Shown here: positions 56,703 through 57,366 of the stretch, piece by piece
Layout of the letters: each line of letters starts with the position of its first letter
Numbering within the stretch: the stretch's first letter is position 1
DNA from: Polyangia bacterium
Lineage (GTDB): Bacteria; Myxococcota_A; Polyangia; Nannocystales; Nannocystaceae
Direction of reading: 5' to 3'
NCBI GenBank assembly: GCA_030424595.1
Contig: JAUHWG010000044.1
Location: 1 to 57,366, forward strand
Length of the DNA stretch: 57,366 nucleotides
Position numbers and translations under genes: made by a program
Notes under the pieces: model-generated
What the model saw: only the letters and a program-made list of their open reading frames with translations
The model's database searches: none
Told to the model about the DNA's origin: nothing

Positions 56703-57366
56703 GGGGGCGAGCGTAGCCGATCGCGCGCCGGCAGCGTACCTCCCCGAGGTGCGCGTTCTTCGTGATCGCGGCGATGACCCTGCGAAGGAGAGCCCGGCCA
56801 GGGCGTTCGCCACGGCCGTCTAGCCCTCAATAAGCGCTGGTGTGAACCCCCCCAGTTCCGTGTAGAAGTGCGCTCACGCGGACTTTTGCCGCCCGAGTGC
56901 TCGGGCGCGGGTGAAGGCTCACCTCCTGCTTGACGACGGGCGGAGCTCGGAGGCTGAAGGCGGGCGGGCGAGGGGCGACGAGGCGGGTCCCTCGCGGACG
57001 CGGGTCCTCCCATGCCACGTGCTCGCCACGGGTGAGGCTGAGGTGCTTGAAGAAACAGGTACGCGTGTCTCCGCGCGAGGCACGGGTCCTCCCGCTGCGT
57101 CCCACCCGTCGCCCCTCGCTCGCCCGAGCGAGTCTGTCGGCGCTCCGCTGGACGCTCAGCGATCGTCTCGATCGAGAGAGTGACCCTTGGTACAGATCAT
57201 ATGAAGTCGGGAGCAGATCTGTAGGCGCTCCGCTTGCGAGTACGTGGATCGCTTGCTCGCGTCGGTCTTCGCTCGGTACGTGCTCGTCGCGACTCTCGAC
57301 GATGATGAGAAACAACGCGCATCGTCGGCCGAACTTCGGTCCGTGTCGAAGTCCAAGCGAGCGCGA
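56703..57366. other. Gene-poor right end of the window
   Basis: No gene is supported here. A right-arm-like piece of the palindromic element (GAGAGCCCGGCCAG to GCCACGGCCGTCTAG) lies at 56789-56823 and directly abuts the inverted repeat at 56820-57063. Beyond 57063 a weaker similarity to the repeat (GTCGCCCCTCGCTCGCCC) recurs. The last 130 bases are less GC-rich and could hold a promoter. Confidence 0.5.
56820..57063. repeat. Right copy of the ~250-bp inverted repeat
   Basis: Its reverse complement matches positions 1-250. Position 57063 corresponds to 1 and 56917 to 148. The innermost part again shows AATAAGCGCT and CTAGCCC. Open frames across it appear on both strands in both copies but are not conserved in a way that suggests coding. 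Confidence 0.8.

Noticed and set aside
56827..57315. 162-codon minus-strand frame at the right end
   Set aside because: Most of it lies in the inverted repeat; the left copy does not preserve it as a coding sequence.

Overview
The window is a high-GC bacterial chromosome segment. I infer a myxobacterium (Myxococcota), most likely a Nannocystis/Plesiocystis-type lineage. The grounds are a MglA-type polarity GTPase, a eukaryote-type class III adenylate cyclase, a Ser/Thr protein kinase, an FHA-domain enhancer-binding protein, a CHAT/nSTAND/WD40 giant protein, and many secreted lipoproteins with long Ser/Thr/Asp-rich linkers. There is no rRNA, tRNA, transposase, integrase or CRISPR array, so the placement rests on gene content only.

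Layout. 0.4-2.2 kb: an AhpD-fold protein without its redox cysteines, translationally coupled to a GAF-adenylate cyclase. 2.2-6.6 kb: lipoproteins, a truncated hydrolase remnant and a zinc-ribbon membrane protein. 6.6-11.7 kb: a 1696-residue CHAT-nSTAND1-WD40 protein. 12-19.5 kb: a DUF6178-like protein, a BRCT-SUKH-LRR protein, an FG-GAP protein and a small secreted protein. 19.7-23.9 kb: an ABC transporter pair, an EF-hand lipoprotein and an Asp/Glu racemase family enzyme. 24.0-27.8 kb: a triterpenoid operon (squalene-hopene-type cyclase, Rieske oxygenase, COQ4-like protein). It is bounded by 92-bp direct repeats copied from the 3' end of the neighbouring lipoprotein gene. 28.7-38.1 kb: beta-propeller and FG-GAP lipoproteins, a TetR regulator with candidate operators, a MglA-type GTPase, and paired zinc-ribbon tail-anchored proteins. 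38.1-40.2 kb: a candidate small RNA locus next to an FHA-AAA+ regulator. 40.2-47.6 kb: a YihY/BrkB-type membrane protein and a 2084-residue alpha-2-macroglobulin. 47.6-56.7 kb: a NYN-domain nuclease, a kinase operon, membrane proteins, a pentapeptide-repeat protein and a GFA-family protein.

The most striking undescribed candidate is at 38.1-38.4 kb on the minus strand. A sequence matching the sigma-54 consensus at every fixed position (TTGGCACGGTCATTGCT) lies upstream of four consecutive hairpins whose loops all display GGGGAG or GGGGAGG. The last hairpin is followed by a T5 tract and looks like an intrinsic terminator, so the predicted RNA is about 280 nt. Iterated ~17-bp repeats lie between this promoter and the gene for an enhancer-binding-type regulator, as enhancer sites would. 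That regulator, however, lacks a recognisable GAFTGA loop.

Several repeats structure the window. A ~165-bp palindromic element fills two convergent gene junctions and supplies their stop codons, and a diverged copy and a half copy lie elsewhere. A ~250-bp inverted repeat occurs at both ends of the window. Short tandem repeats encode lipoprotein linkers and signal peptides.
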